The notes: generated by a model not told the origin, from the sequence alone. Shown: positions 34,019-45,787, counted from the stretch's first letter. The stretch: DNA of 47,931 nucleotides from Mycoemilia scoparia (GCA_027575805.1 JANBPU010000123.1:1-47931); one strand, 5' to 3'. Translations and numbers: made by a program.

Positions 34019-35947
34019 ATGCATGCCCAAGCAGCCATTCCCAATACATCGTCCTCCATGGACGTATCCAGCCTCATAAATGACATTACCAATACTAGTG
34101 CCCACGATCCACGTACTCCAACTCCATCAGGCTCCTTCCAACAAGGACTTAGCAATCCTGTTGGTGTTCCCATTACCACAACAGCAACTACTGGATCCAC
34201 TGTTGGTACCCCAGTTATCAACGGTTCCGCCTCACCTTCATTCAGCCCTGCAGACAACCAGTCCTCGGATCCAGAGACTGCTGGGGATATCCAAGGCAAA
34301 CTTGCTGCTCTTGGCTGGCGCCTTGAAACGGTTCGGACCGAAGAGAAGCCAATAGTCACCACTAGACCAGCTAACAGCTTTATCCTGTACCGCCGCGACA
34401 AGTCCAAAGAAATCACCAAGCTATACCCAACACTAAACCAGTCTGCTGTGTCACGAATGGTTGCCGACCTATGGCGCAGAGAATCAGCAGAGATCAGGGA
34501 AAAGTACCGCCAGATGCAGCACCAAGCCAAGCAGGACTTTGAGGAGCAGCTTCTTAACTCTCCAGAGAAATTTGCTATGGGACCAAACGGAGCCGGTCGT
34601 CGGCGCCGTCGCAGAAGAAACAACCAAGGGTCGGAGTCATCGTTGAGTACAGTGGCTTATCGCAAGACTGACAAGGCTACCACCACATCAAAACCAACAG
34701 CAGCAGCAGCAGCAACAACAACAACAACAGAAGGTTCCCCACAGATGGACTCACGGGCAAGAGCAACTGATGGAGCAAGGGCTATGGGAACAGCAGGCCA
34801 CCAATCCAACACATTGCCAAACATTTCTAGTATAGTAGATTATAATAGTCACCACCACCACCACCAGCAGCAGCAACAACAACAACAACAGCGAGGCACA
34901 AATATTAATGGACAGACTCGCCGTTCAGTTTCTTCTACATCAGCACATGGGTCTCCATGTTCTAACGGAAACCATTTAAATGTTAATAGCAACAACAATA
35001 ATAGCAGCCCATCGATGTCCAAGTCCTCACCCCGCTTCAGCACATTGCCCGCACCTCCATCACAAACAGCCCCTACCTGCATTTCTACCAGCTCGGCAGG
35101 TAGCAATAACAGCTATTGTCCGGGATTGAGTTACTCAGTCTCGGCTTCTGCAGCTCCATTACCACCACCACCACAGACATCTTCAATATCCACACAGCGT
35201 TCAAGTGCGGCGACTCCACCGTCACACGGTCGTTATCACCCATATATGCCTTCTTCATATTCACCAAAGTTTGTCAGTGATGGAAGGTTATCAAGCATCT
35301 TATCAAAGAACGCCAATGCATCGGCATCGCCAAAAACGACAATTGACAATCTGCTTTGCCACCCAGAACCATGCAGACGCTCGCCCCTTGATGATGCAGA
35401 GCCACCCAGACAATCAACAGGAGCCGCCCCAACAATGACAGCCCATTCCAATAACTACCACCACCCCCACAACAACCACGGGCAGTACTATGGCCAACAA
35501 AATGGCGGCAACACCAGCCCCTTAACCGGAGGGCAACTAGTAAATGTGATGCCTGGTCTCCAAGTATACCAAATCAACCGAATGGGAAGCAATGGGCCAG
35601 TTACGATTCCTGAGCTCCCCAGTGACTGCCAGGTTTGGATTGTCCCTAGAGACCGTGCCCAACTCCAATCACTTATGTCTTCTTCGACAGCCTTCAACAG
35701 CGGAAGGTCAAGATCATCGTCGTCCTCCATGGGGGGCAGCGGTCAAGGTCTGACCACCGCTGCTACTCATAGCGCTTTCAAACAGGCCATCCCTCCCCTG
35801 CCACACGGTGCTCCTGCCAGTTATTACAATCACCACCAGCATTACCATGGAGGAGCACCGGCGGCAGTGGCCCCACCACCACGAGGGGATGGACCCCCCG
35901 GACTTTCAATGATGCCACCACCCACCACCAGAACACCGAGCTTCTAA
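34019..35947 (+). CDS. HMG-box transcription factor
   Basis: Single 642-aa frame. The HMG box lies at about residues 115-176: RPANSFILYRRDKSKEI, then LNQSAVSRMVADLWRRESAE and EKYRQMQHQAKQDFEE. This is the sequence-specific MATA/SOX-type box with the RPxNxFILYR start and LW..ES turn. A seven-Arg run at 194-200 is a probable nuclear signal. The rest is low-complexity Ser/Thr/Pro/Gln/His/Asn sequence with CAC/CAG/CAA codon runs, typical of fungal activators or repressors such as Ste11/Rox1-type regulators. Start: first ATG after a TATA-led leader. Zygomycete sex-locus factors (sexM/sexP) are HMG proteins, but the neighbours here are not the triose-phosphate transporter and RNA helicase of that locus, so a mating-type role is not supported. 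Confidence 0.92.
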   Translation: MHAQAAIPNTSSSMDVSSLINDITNTSAHDPRTPTPSGSFQQGLSNPVGVPITTTATTGSTVGTPVINGSASPSFSPADNQSSDPETAGDIQGKLAALGWRLETVRTEEKPIVTTRPANSFILYRRDKSKEITKLYPTLNQSAVSRMVADLWRRESAEIREKYRQMQHQAKQDFEEQLLNSPEKFAMGPNGAGRRRRRRRNNQGSESSLSTVAYRKTDKATTTSKPTAAAAATTTTTEGSPQMDSRARATDGARAMGTAGHQSNTLPNISSIVDYNSHHHHHQQQQQQQQQRGTNINGQTRRSVSSTSAHGSPCSNGNHLNVNSNNNNSSPSMSKSSPRFSTLPAPPSQTAPTCISTSSAGSNNSYCPGLSYSVSASAAPLPPPPQTSSISTQRSSAATPPSHGRYHPYMPSSYSPKFVSDGRLSSILSKNANASASPKTTIDNLLCHPEPCRRSPLDDAEPPRQSTGAAPTMTAHSNNYHHPHNNHGQYYGQQNGGNTSPLTGGQLVNVMPGLQVYQINRMGSNGPVTIPELPSDCQVWIVPRDRAQLQSLMSSSTAFNSGRSRSSSSSMGGSGQGLTTAATHSAFKQAIPPLPHGAPASYYNHHQHYHGGAPAAVAPPPRGDGPPGLSMMPPPTTRTPSF

Positions 35948-36134
35948 GGCTTTCCATCCAACTGAAAAATAACCTCCTATACACAATCCCCTACATCTCT
36001 TTCAAACAAAGCCATTTATTGTACATACAGCTATTAGCATAATTTCACAATGTAGCACATACATACTTGTTAGTTACACCCCACTACTAAACACACACTT
36101 TATTACTCTCTTAGTCTTGTCATATATACACAAA

Positions 36135-36140
36135 AATAAA
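36135..36140 (+). terminator. Putative polyadenylation signal of HMG-box gene
   Basis: AATAAA about 190 bp after the stop and about 110 bp before TIR element copy 6. Confidence 0.35.
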
Positions 36141-36248
36141 AATCCGTTTATTTGTTTTTTTCTCTGGACATCATATCATAACATATCATCCCTAAAGTTA
36201 TTAAGTTAAAAATCACAGTGTATAAATTCAGAATGTAATTCACAGACA

Positions 36249-36370
36249 TATGGACGTGGTTATTTTTGAAGGGCTAAATTAATATTATCGAAGATATTAT
36301 AGGTCGGTCAATATGCAAGCTGAAGCTGGTCTACTAGTAAAAATTACCCCTTCAAAAATAATGAACCATA
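36249..36370 (+). mobile_element. TA-flanked TIR element (MITE), copy 6
   Basis: Left TATGGACGTGGTTATTTTTG, right CCTTCAAAAATAATGAACCA then TA. The interior has GTCTACTAGTAAAA. It starts 301 bp after the HMG-box gene stop. Confidence 0.86.
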
Positions 36371-38123
36371 TTCCATGACACATTCTTACTGAACAAAACA
36401 GCCAAAGATAACAGTTACTATTATCATATCAGATATTCACACAGTCATAGCAGCAATACGCACACACAAGATCTTTTGGGAATTCATCGGTATTTTGGTT
36501 GGTTCCCCTAAGCATTATTTATATGTATCGTATTTCATTGTGTAGGATGCAAGTAATGGCTAAATTTAAAAAATCCCGGTCCTAAACCAGAAAGGGCCCC
36601 TTTTTCTTGACACTAGACACATACTCCATACTATAAAAACAGTCGCAAATGGAAAATTCTCACAACTCACCTGCCAAGATACGCATCGTAGAAAATAATA
36701 CTAATTGCAATGACTTTTTTATGGGCAGAGACACAGATACTAGCTAAATCCAAGAATGGTAGTCGTTTTCAAGTGCCACCGTCACACCCACAATCACACC
36801 CAAAAATCCAATTCCTAAACCAGCTTTTCTTTTCTCTCTCTCTCTCTCTTTTTTTTTTTCGGCATTTGTATTTTTAAAAAGCAAATTATCTTACTCAGGA
36901 GGGAAGCATTTTTGAAAATTATATTGTCCTTTTTCTCAGCAATTAATTGGCAATCATCATCATCATCAATGTCATTCTTGTAGTCCTCTTTAAGAAATAA
37001 ACTGGTTCTGGGCGTATTTAATTTCTAGCCAATTACAACCCAAATGTCAATTCCAATAATAGTAATAATAGCAACAATAAAGGGCCCATTTCTATCCATC
37101 TACAAACTTACACATACGTTAATGCATAATATGCGTATACACACATATGGTAGAACTTCACTAGTGACCAGCCATTTGAGGTGCAACTCCTGGGGGACCC
37201 ATTTAGCCCAGGGCCTTGTGAATTTTGACCATATAGACAGGAACAATATAATGGGAGTTTGCCTCAAATATATGCTTGCATACCCTCTTTCTTCAGACTT
37301 CGGTCACCAACCGTATAACAGCTGTGTACTCACACATAAAAAGTCCACTCGAATAAACAATGCTTCTCTTTGGATTGTCTTTTTTGAAACAGCTCGTTAC
37401 AGACTGTATTTCTATTGATAGTCGATGTGGATGGGTTCTTGATTAAAACCAATAATAATGCACAAGAAAAATACCAGGAGCTAAAACAGATACAAAGACG
37501 GCGTATATGTGGCTCGAGATTTAGTTGCATGGTAACAGTACAGGGGAAGATGGATAAAATCCCATGAGCCAAATAGTGGCTGTTTCCATTTATCTCTTCC
37601 TTGCATTTGCTTGAAGCAGGTGTTTCATCATCCCAATCCTCCTACCATTATCTCCATCCTCATTACTACAGCAACAACAGCAACAATAACAATAATAATA
37701 ATCATAACAAAAAGACACATCTAGATAAAGTCTCAGTTATAATTATACTGAGCTCTCCCCTTCTTCATAGCTGTAAAAATCGCAAGAAACAGCCAAAGTA
37801 GTCGGGACACTTTTGTCATTTTTCACATTAATATCCATGCTGATCATTCGGGTCATCTGTCCTCGCATACATAAATAAATCATTGCTTGGTTTGGGCCGA
37901 CCTACCCAGATTTGTATAAATTGTAGATCTTCCAATATGGATAAAAGGCTTGAGTGTCTGAATCAACCACAGACATAACAACAATAACACTAGCCAGATT
38001 GTGGTGGTTTATAGTCACCGATATCTTCCCAATTGGATTAGTAATTCCAAACCAAATGTATTTGGCCTTTTATATTTGCCGCCACTGCACTTGCAATTGT
38101 TATTTTCATGGTGACCGCAATAG

Positions 38124-38145
38124 CAGACAGACAGACAGACAGACA
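38124..38145. repeat. (CAGA)n microsatellite
   Basis: Tetranucleotide repeat, five and a half units. Confidence 0.9.
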
Positions 38146-38532
38146 TACGGAGAGGGAAAGAAGGTGACTTGGAAGGCACTGCTGTGTTCATCCAGCCGAA
38201 TATTCATGGCATTATCTCTATACAACTTATCTTGCCAGCTGTCCATCTATTAAAATGTTAGACATTGGTGGATGCTTCCTTAATTGCATGCAATTATTAT
38301 TTACAACAGATTGCTTTGACATTCAATGCATTATAATAAAGCAAGTGCTACCTTGAAACTATATCCATCATCTCATATGACCTTACTTTACCCTTATCGT
38401 TATTGTATTCGAAATTTCCTGCCTTCTGCTGTCCGTTCATCCATTCATCCCTCCTCGACCCATTCCTTGCTTGCTTCCACGGATTATGATATCATGTGGT
38501 CAACGCCACCCCCAGAAATAGAAATAAATTCC

Positions 38533-38558
38533 ACAGCTACAGCTACAGCTACAGCTAC
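38533..38558. repeat. (ACAGCT)n hexanucleotide repeat
   Basis: Just over four units of ACAGCT, each itself near-palindromic (AGCT). Confidence 0.9.
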
Positions 38559-38680
38559 CATACCAGCCTAGGGCGCTAAAGCAACACGGCAATAAAACAT
38601 CTGCCAAGTCCTCAAAATAAAATTTTATCTGTGCGTTTGCGTATGTCTGTATTCGGATACCATGTCCCTTCTTTTTTCCA

Positions 38681-38706
38681 TCTGTCTGTCTGTCTGTCTG
38701 TTTGTC
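38681..38706. repeat. (CTGT)n microsatellite
   Basis: Tetranucleotide repeat; it is the reverse-complement type of the CAGA/GACA repeats nearby. Confidence 0.9.
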
Positions 38707-39200
38707 TGAAACCAACCCTTTTTTATCAAATTTAAAAATATTAGCTGCATATTGCCATCGCCATTATCGGCATTCAATGCATCTGTTAAGGAGAATAACT
38801 ACCAATAAGAACCAAACATAATTCAATCCAGCATCACACATACATTTGCATATGTGGCAAGTAGTAGTATTAGTAGTAGTTCTCCACAAAAAGGGAAACA
38901 GGCAGATGTGATAATACCCTCACACATTCCCTGCAGACCAGCCCATTATAATAACCCTCACACATTTTGGCTAGAGCCTCAGTTGATGATTGGCTAGTAT
39001 CCAGGGAGGAGGGGGGGGGAATGTATTTTAGTACTACCACCTCCGCCGCCCCTTTTTAGAGGATGAGAAAACTCCACCATTTATTTAAATGCATATCCTT
39101 TAAACAATGTCATTTTTCATTTACGTTGTGTCCTTAACCAAAACTTCATTGTCTTTTGGGATACTCAGGCAAAACAATTGTAGGATGGATTATGTCGGAG

Positions 39201-39222
39201 AGACAGACAGACAGACAGACAG
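39201..39222. repeat. (GACA)n microsatellite
   Basis: Ends six bases before TIR element copy 7. Confidence 0.9.
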
Positions 39223-39227
39223 TTACA

Positions 39228-39374
39228 TATGGGTAGTTATTTTCGAAGGGCTACTAAATGCAGACAGTGCATGATGTTGTGTTGGTCAACGATAATATAG
39301 GCTGGTAGGTATGCAGGTTGAAACTACTGGCCTACTAGTAAAAGCTGCTAGCCCTTCAAAAATAACCCCTCGTA
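39228..39374 (+). mobile_element. TIR element (MITE), copy 7 (longest)
   Basis: 147 bp. Left TATGGGTAGTTATTTTCGAA, right GCCCTTCAAAAATAACCCC then TCGTA. The right tip has drifted. The interior has GGCCTACTAGTAAAAG and is longer than in other copies; it resembles copy 6 in its middle (AGGT..GTC/GGT..GTATGCA parts). Confidence 0.82.
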
Positions 39375-39866
39375 TACATAAAAGGATAGCCCCGAGGCAT
39401 ATGTGAATCTTAACACTATTATGACCAGTTGGTAACATCCCTCATTTCCACACAATACAAAAGCAGTCTAAATGCATTTCAATTCCCATGGGGGTATGTA
39501 AGCCATTTTTTTGTGACTTTTATTTATTTATTTGTTTGTTTGTATGTCTGTCTGTCTATGGCCTATACCGAATAGCATTTAATCTTTAAAAAACTAGGTA
39601 AAGTCCAGTTTCAAGTCCCCCCCTCCTCCTCCTCCTCCTTCTCTTCCTTCATTTAAAAACCACAGCAATAACAACAACAATAACAATAACAATCGAAACA
39701 ATTGGAGTTGCAATATAATCAGATAAAGTACATACTGCTGATCCTTGCAGAGATATCACCCATTATTCTTGGGAATGACACCAACAGAGAGCTCTACACT
39801 CCAATTCCCATACACAGCCACAATCGAGTCATTTGTTAAGGCTTGTTGGATCTCATGTAGAATCCT

Positions 39867-39892
39867 GAGAGAGAGAGAGAGAGAGAGAGAGA
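39867..39892. repeat. (GA)n microsatellite
   Basis: Thirteen GA units. Confidence 0.92.
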
Positions 39893-40062
39893 AATTGGGG
39901 GCAGAATGTAGATAGATCAAAAATAACCTTGTTGAGAACTCAACGGATCTGTGAAAACAAGCCTTTGTATACGCACAGAGGGCGGTTTCTAGAACCCATT
40001 CAGTTAAAATTTACAGGTATTTCAAAGATCGTTCTAGTTTGAGCTTTGATGAAATCTCGTCA

Positions 40063-40191
40063 TATGGGGAGGAGGGGTTATTTTTGAAAGGTGGCCATCT
40101 ATTAACAAATGGTGATCACCCATTTGGTTGTGGTTTCTCCTTTAATCGTTGACCACCACCAAAAGGTGCCCTTCAAAAATTATGATCCATA
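40063..40191 (+). mobile_element. TA-flanked TIR element (MITE), copy 8
   Basis: Left end TATGGGGAGGAGGGGTTATT then TTTGAAAGG; right CCCTTCAAAAATTATGATCC then ATA. The left tip has a few extra bases. The interior has CCATTTGGTTGTGG and CTTTAATCGTTGACC, matching the core of copy 5. Confidence 0.85.
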
Positions 40192-41711
40192 TGTCTCTAC
40201 CACCCCCAACTAGCCAAATGCACATGTATGTATGGTAGATTGCTTGTAGTTATAATATTTAGAGGACACCCCTCTTTAAGAAACAGTAACCTCGGTTACA
40301 AGATCATTAACCCCACACGCAAACGCAGGGGTAGATATTAAAATGACTAACCTCTCCAAACATAGTAAGGTTATGCAAGTCATCAATTATTTGGTATCTA
40401 TTTTATATGTATATATTTCCAGCTAGGATTATCAAGCGCTGTTAATGCCTATAAAAATGTCCTAAGCAACCCAACAAATGTTCTTAACATCAAAAAACTA
40501 GCCGAAAAAAAGGACAAATTCTTAAAAGGCCCGCCCGCCCCTAACCTTAATTGTTATTGCTTTTACTGCGAAAGAACATCCATTCTCCTCTCTTTCCCCA
40601 CATTCATGCCGCTCGTATCCAAGTAAAATAACCATCTTTGACTCTATTTGTATTTTACTTTCCACACACACACAGGCAGATCTCTCTCTCTCTTTCTTTC
40701 TTTCTCTGAAAGGAATAGCTACAATGACGATATGCAAAGTCATTTAGTATTAACATTGACCATTTGCTGTTACCACTCTTTGTAAACCCATCTATTTTAA
40801 AATGGACACTGTTCTTTTTTATTGGCCCTTTTCTTTATACTGCTGTTGTGTATTGGCTTCAGGATTGGATGAGGGAGAACCTTTCGGGGTATTTTCCAGT
40901 TTAGTCTCTAATAAATATAAAGTCATGTTTGAACTCTTTGGCTTTTCGTTTCTTTGATCCAACAAAGACTAAAGATTTGGTTATTGCCAGCTTTGCCAAA
41001 TACCCGACAGGCAAGCTCATCAATGGCTAAAGGATTTATCAAAGAACAAATGATGAAGGTGTTTTCCGGATAAATATACATTTCTTATTATATACATACA
41101 TAGATATATTTGCTTTTATATTTAAGAGTTAATGACAAGTATTACTATTTTGTAAATAGCGAGCCAGAAAATCGATCAACTACATAACCAAAGACTCTTT
41201 CAAATATTTTTATTTTCAATCCTTTAGCCCATCTTTCTTCTCTCTTTTTTTCATGTTGTTATTGTTGTTGTTGTTGTAGTTGTAGTGTCCGAAAATGACC
41301 AAAAAGAATATAAAGGGTGTAATTTAAAAAAAAGGACATCGTCGGGAATATTCAATCATCTTTGGTTCTATTTTTAGCTTATTTCTTTTTACTTTCCTTT
41401 TAATTGACACAATAAATAATAGAAACAACTTTTTATTTATTGAAAATTAAAAAGTCAGTATCATTCTGCTAGAGATGGGCTTTTTCGCATGCTCCTTTGT
41501 TGTAATAAAGCAAAGCTGCTCATCCACCACCACCCACAACACACTATGGATGGATGTATGTATGGATGTATGGCGAGAAGCCACTTGTGGTCAAATGCAT
41601 GCATGGTGGTTAGAAACGGATCCTCATTAGATTTTGACCCAATAACCCCAGCCATTTCATATGCAATCCTTAGGGAGTCATTTTTGACAAAGGTCCTGTG
41701 TAATCTGATCA

Positions 41712-41836
41712 TGTGAGTAATAATTTTTGAAGGGTATTTTTTTTGGAGGCCAATGGTTATAAGGACAGCAATCACAGTCAAATGGATGTCCAGCTTTACT
41801 AGTAAACTTTCATCCTTCAAACAATAATCGCCCGTA
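41712..41836 (+). mobile_element. TIR element (MITE), copy 9
   Basis: Left TGTGAGTAATAATTTTTGAA, right CATCCTTCAAACAATAATCG then CCCGTA. The interior TGGATGTCCAGCTTTACTAG matches copy 1 (TGGATGTCCAGTTGTACTAG) almost exactly, so the two belong to one subfamily. Confidence 0.85.
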
Positions 41837-42348
41837 TGATAGGTAATATTAAATAGAGGTTTATTCTACAATAAACCATCTTCGTTACAACAATATGCCC
41901 ATTTCATCATTGTCTTTGACTTTTTTGGTCTTCCTTGTTGTGAAGAAGGTTTGTTGAAAGCAAGTGGTGACCTTCTTTATCCTTTTTCTACCACTACACA
42001 TACATTATTCATGCACAATTTCCACACGCCCTTTGTAGTTTAATTTTATATCCAATCGCGCGCTATTGATACTATTGTTTTACCCCCTCACACACACACT
42101 TACCCCGCATTTTTAGGACAAATTTAGTAATTGCAATAAAGCCTATTATTTATGGCACTTGCATACAAACAAGCCCATGCACATCAAGTTTTTGCATGAT
42201 TAAAAATGTGTTTTTAAAGGATGTCTATTTTTAGTCCGCCTACACAATCACATAAAAATGATATGTCCGATAACAGTTACCCCAATTGTTTTATTTTGTT
42301 TAAGCATAAAACTGTTCTTGGTTAGTAACACAAAGTATTATGCCTATT

Positions 42349-42370
42349 ATATATATATATATATATATAT
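42349..42370. repeat. (AT)n microsatellite
   Basis: Eleven AT units. Confidence 0.92.
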
Positions 42371-43326
42371 CTTTGTGCCGTAAAAAAAGGCAATAGCGTT
42401 TATTGATCCTATGATAGCGTCAAATAACTGGACCTTCTTGGTGTTGGATTGAGCCAGTCATATGTTACTTTTGAACCAAGGAGAATAAGAAAGAGATATA
42501 AAAAAGATTCTCTTCTTCCTTTCTTGCATGATGCATGGATTCACTGACTTGCTATGCACATCTTTGCCGGTATTGTTAAGTCAAGCATTATTTTCGTTGC
42601 TATTATTACTATTTGAGAAGTGAATGATTATGGCGAAAAGCCAAGATTTAATGCAATGGAACCTTCTTCTATAATGATTACTATGATTGGAATAAATTTA
42701 TAGTCAAGTTTGAGAATCTTAATACCAATGCATTATGGTGGGGAATTGTATTACAGGAATGCTCTTTTTGTCGTGGTTTTGTTAAGCATGAATAGGAGAG
42801 ATAAAAGTTGGTTTGAACTTTTAATATACCCAGCGCCACCATTCTCCTTCTTTAAGAACGTCATCCATTTATGCACTTGGTTTTCACCCCAAGAATAAAA
42901 AAGAATGATAATACATTTTAGAAAATGTATGATTCGTTAAACCATTTTATATCATTTTTTGCAGGATTTATGTAAGGTACAAAGGTAAAGCAGTTACTTT
43001 TCACTCAACAGCATTAAAGTTGAAACTTAGTTATATGTCGTATAAACTCATATATGACCAGAATAACCCCAATACCAAATAACAAGGTAGCAAGGGGTTG
43101 ATAATTAGAATAGATAAATTAAATACATTATCCTAAAGCAGACTAAGCTATCTCAGGGTTATAATAAATCTTTAAAAATCACAAATTTCAATACAATACC
43201 CATAAATCACCATCAATCAGAATGATTACATAAATTTGTTTTGAACTTTTATTGGGAGGTGAAAATAAGTGTACAATACACACAACCAACATATTCAATT
43301 ACATCCTTCACGTATGAAAAATAGTC

Positions 43327-45466
43327 ATGTCAGATCGAAACTATGAAAATGAAAAATATCGTAAAGTCAAATATACAGACATTCTAACAGGGGGAGGAAT
43401 TCGCGGTCAAACTAAATATTCTATCAAAGATGATGACATTGACCAAACAGATTCGTTCCTGACTATTAATAAAACCACATCTCCATCGATTCCATTATCC
43501 AAACAAATAGTAAGTCCATATACACTCTATTAAAACAAACAATTAACATCAACGTAGATTTAACTAATCCTCCCTCCCCCACGGATATTCTTGCATAAAC
43601 AGGTTGTTGATGAAAAGGGACGACAACGTTTACATGGAGCATTTAAGGGCGGTTTCAGTGCTGGATATTTCAACACTGTCGGATCAAAAGAAGGATGGGC
43701 GCCTTCACAGTTTGTATCATCTCGGTCTAATCGGGCACAAAAGGCCAAAGAGCTTAGGCCCGAAGATTTTATGGATGCAGAGGATTTCGAAGAAAGTAGA
43801 GATATCCAAGAAAAAGTTGCATTTGAAGCTGCAATGTCTCAACAGATTTATGAAAATAAAATCAAGAAAGTCATGGAAGCTGATAATAACAGTGACAGGG
43901 GCGATTCCAAAGTTGCTACCAGGTCTAAAGAGTAAGTTGTTTAAATATTTTAGCTTTGACTTACTTATTATCAATTAGCTCTAAACCGACATTTATATCT
44001 TTCTAATCAATAATAAAACTGGTCATTGCTTTAATAGGGATACGGTAACGACAAAGAAGACCAAGAAAAAGAAAAAGAAGGTCAGGGTCAATGCAAATGC
44101 TCTGAGCTTTGCTGAAGGCGACGAAAACCCAGAAGAAGACGCTGGTGGGGACACGTTGTTTAAATCAAAGAAAAAGAAGAGATTACGAGCAGATGATCTT
44201 GGCGATATAGATAACATATCAGATGCTCCAGCATTTGATATCAATACAAGGGGAGAACAGCATGGTCATAGCGATTCAAACTTCGAAGGACTTACAAAGC
44301 ATGATGTTCTTAAAAGATATGGCATCAACGGCACTGAAGAAAAAAATAAAGATCAACAAACGAGCAATCCTCCCCCAAAAGATTTTCCAAAAGTTTCGGT
44401 CCAAGATGCAAAGAATGCTTTACAAGGATTTATCCCATTTGAGGACAATCCCGAAAAACAAGAGCGTTACAAACAATATCTTGAATTTTGTGCCAACTTG
44501 ACCACCACACTTCCTTCAGCACCAAAACCAGATAACAACCTCGAAAATAGTGGGGATGGCGGTGAAGATATCATGAATGTGTTTGAGGAATTTTATCAGG
44601 CAGCACGAATTTTTAGACCAATGGCAGATGTAATGGCAAATAGATTCACAACAGCATCAACCACTGATCCACAAGAAGAAAGTACTCAAGATAGCGCTGA
44701 AGCAATTGTTTCTAACACAGATCACATAGATAATGATCAGAGAATGAGTGCTGCCAAAATGAACATGTTTGGGAGACTAACTAGAGTTGTGACCGATTGG
44801 ACACCAGTCAGGCTTTTATCAAAAAGGTTCAATCTCCCATTGCTTAAACCCAATCCTACAACTCAAGGTGAAGATAGCAACAAGAACAATATGCCCATTC
44901 CCCAATTCGTATCAGCTAGCCCTTTAATGCCATCACCACCACCACCACTGCAGCAACAACAAACATCTGTTCAGCAACCTTCTATAACTTCTACAAATGA
45001 CACCAACACCAATAATGTTACCAAGAATCCCGGGAAAGTCAATAAAAGTTGTTGGGACCAAAAGCCACAGGGAAATTCAAATACTAATGGCGCACCAAAT
45101 AAATCCGTGGATAGCCATGAATATCCTTCTAAACAGGGTTTTCCACAACAAAAGTCATCGAATAATCTTGACCACAAAATTGATAGTAAACCACAGCAAA
45201 ATAAATCAAAGAGACCAAAAGCAATCGACTTTTTTGAACAGACCGTGCTGCTTGAAAATACCTCTAAACCACAACCATTGTCTTCCTCATCGTTGTCGGC
45301 AACAGCTCATCAAGGTGATCCCAAAAAGTTAAAAATGGAGCCGTTAGAGCCACAAACAAAAGATCAAGATGTTGGTACAAAAAGACCTCCTAATAACCAA
45401 AGCGAGATGAAATTATTTGATGCAATCTTTGATGATTCAAGTGATGAAGATGAAGACAAAAGCTAA
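43327..45466 (+). CDS. GPATCH1-like RNA-processing protein (DUF1604 domain), no G-patch seen
   Basis: GPATCH1 proteins are spliceosome-associated. Exons 43327-43509, 43603-43931 and 44038-45466 join in frame to 646 aa; donors are GTAAGT, acceptors ACAG and ATAG. The conserved N-terminal block (about 67-102) includes GRQRLHGAFKGGFSAGYFNT and GSKEGWAPSQFVSSR, then RPEDFMDAEDFEE. A Lys-rich stretch (177-184) precedes SFAEGDENPEED. Further blocks: FEDNPEKQERYKQYLEF (305-321), EFYQAARIFRPMADVMANRF (354-373) and the C-terminal MKLFDAIFDDSSDEDED, which matches the acidic LFxAIFxxSSDE motif of the family. The glycine-rich G-patch that normally follows the first domain is absent. The Gln/Asn/Pro-rich middle (about 450-560) is probably disordered. 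Confidence 0.8.
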
Positions 45467-45492
45467 ACATCATATTCTCGCCTAGTTTTTAT

Positions 45493-45498
45493 AATAAA
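45493..45498 (+). terminator. Putative polyadenylation signal of GPATCH1-like gene
   Basis: AATAAA 27 bp after the stop codon. Confidence 0.4.
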
Positions 45499-45708
45499 TG
45501 CTTGTATTATTTATTTTTCATAAACTTAAAATTTCTTTTTTTAATAGTCAAAAAATGTTATAATTAGAAAGGACTAATATATGTGTGCTTGTTTCAAATA
45601 ATGTACTGATGTTGTGTTTTTAATTAAACAACTTGATGCTGACTGCTTTAATGCTAAAGTCTCCTTCAAAAGGTTAACAGGATAATACCATTAACACTAC
45701 CCAAAACA

Positions 45709-45787
45709 TATGGGTAGTAATTTATGAAGGCTGGCTTTTTGTGGCCGCTTGTCATGGGGTGACAATCACCACTGATTAATGGCCATA
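45709..45787 (+). mobile_element. TIR element (MITE), copy 10, degenerate
   Basis: Left end TATGGGTAGTAATTTATGAA is recognisable. The right end retains only an approximate ATTAATGGCCATA and lacks the CCCTTCAAAAA block. 79 bp. It starts 242 bp after the GPATCH1-like stop. Confidence 0.6.

Larger units (their letters stand above)
35948..43326. other. 7.4-kb gene-poor region downstream of the HMG-box gene
   Basis: No recognisable protein or RNA gene. Four TIR elements (copies 6-9) and many microsatellites occur here: (CAGA)n, (ACAGCT)n, (CTGT)n, (GACA)n, (GA)n and (AT)n. A G-rich run lies near 39010. Confidence 0.65.

Noticed and set aside
34012..34623. 203-codon minus-strand frame opposite the HMG-box gene
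   Set aside because: Antisense shadow of a well-supported coding exon with a real HMG box.
34019..35947. HMG-box gene as the zygomycete sex locus
   Set aside because: The flanking triose-phosphate transporter and RNA helicase genes are absent, and HMG boxes are common in fungal regulators.
38124..39222. Clustered CAGA, CTGT and GACA repeats as a possible CRISPR-like array
   Set aside because: These are plain tetranucleotide microsatellites without spacers, in a eukaryotic genome.
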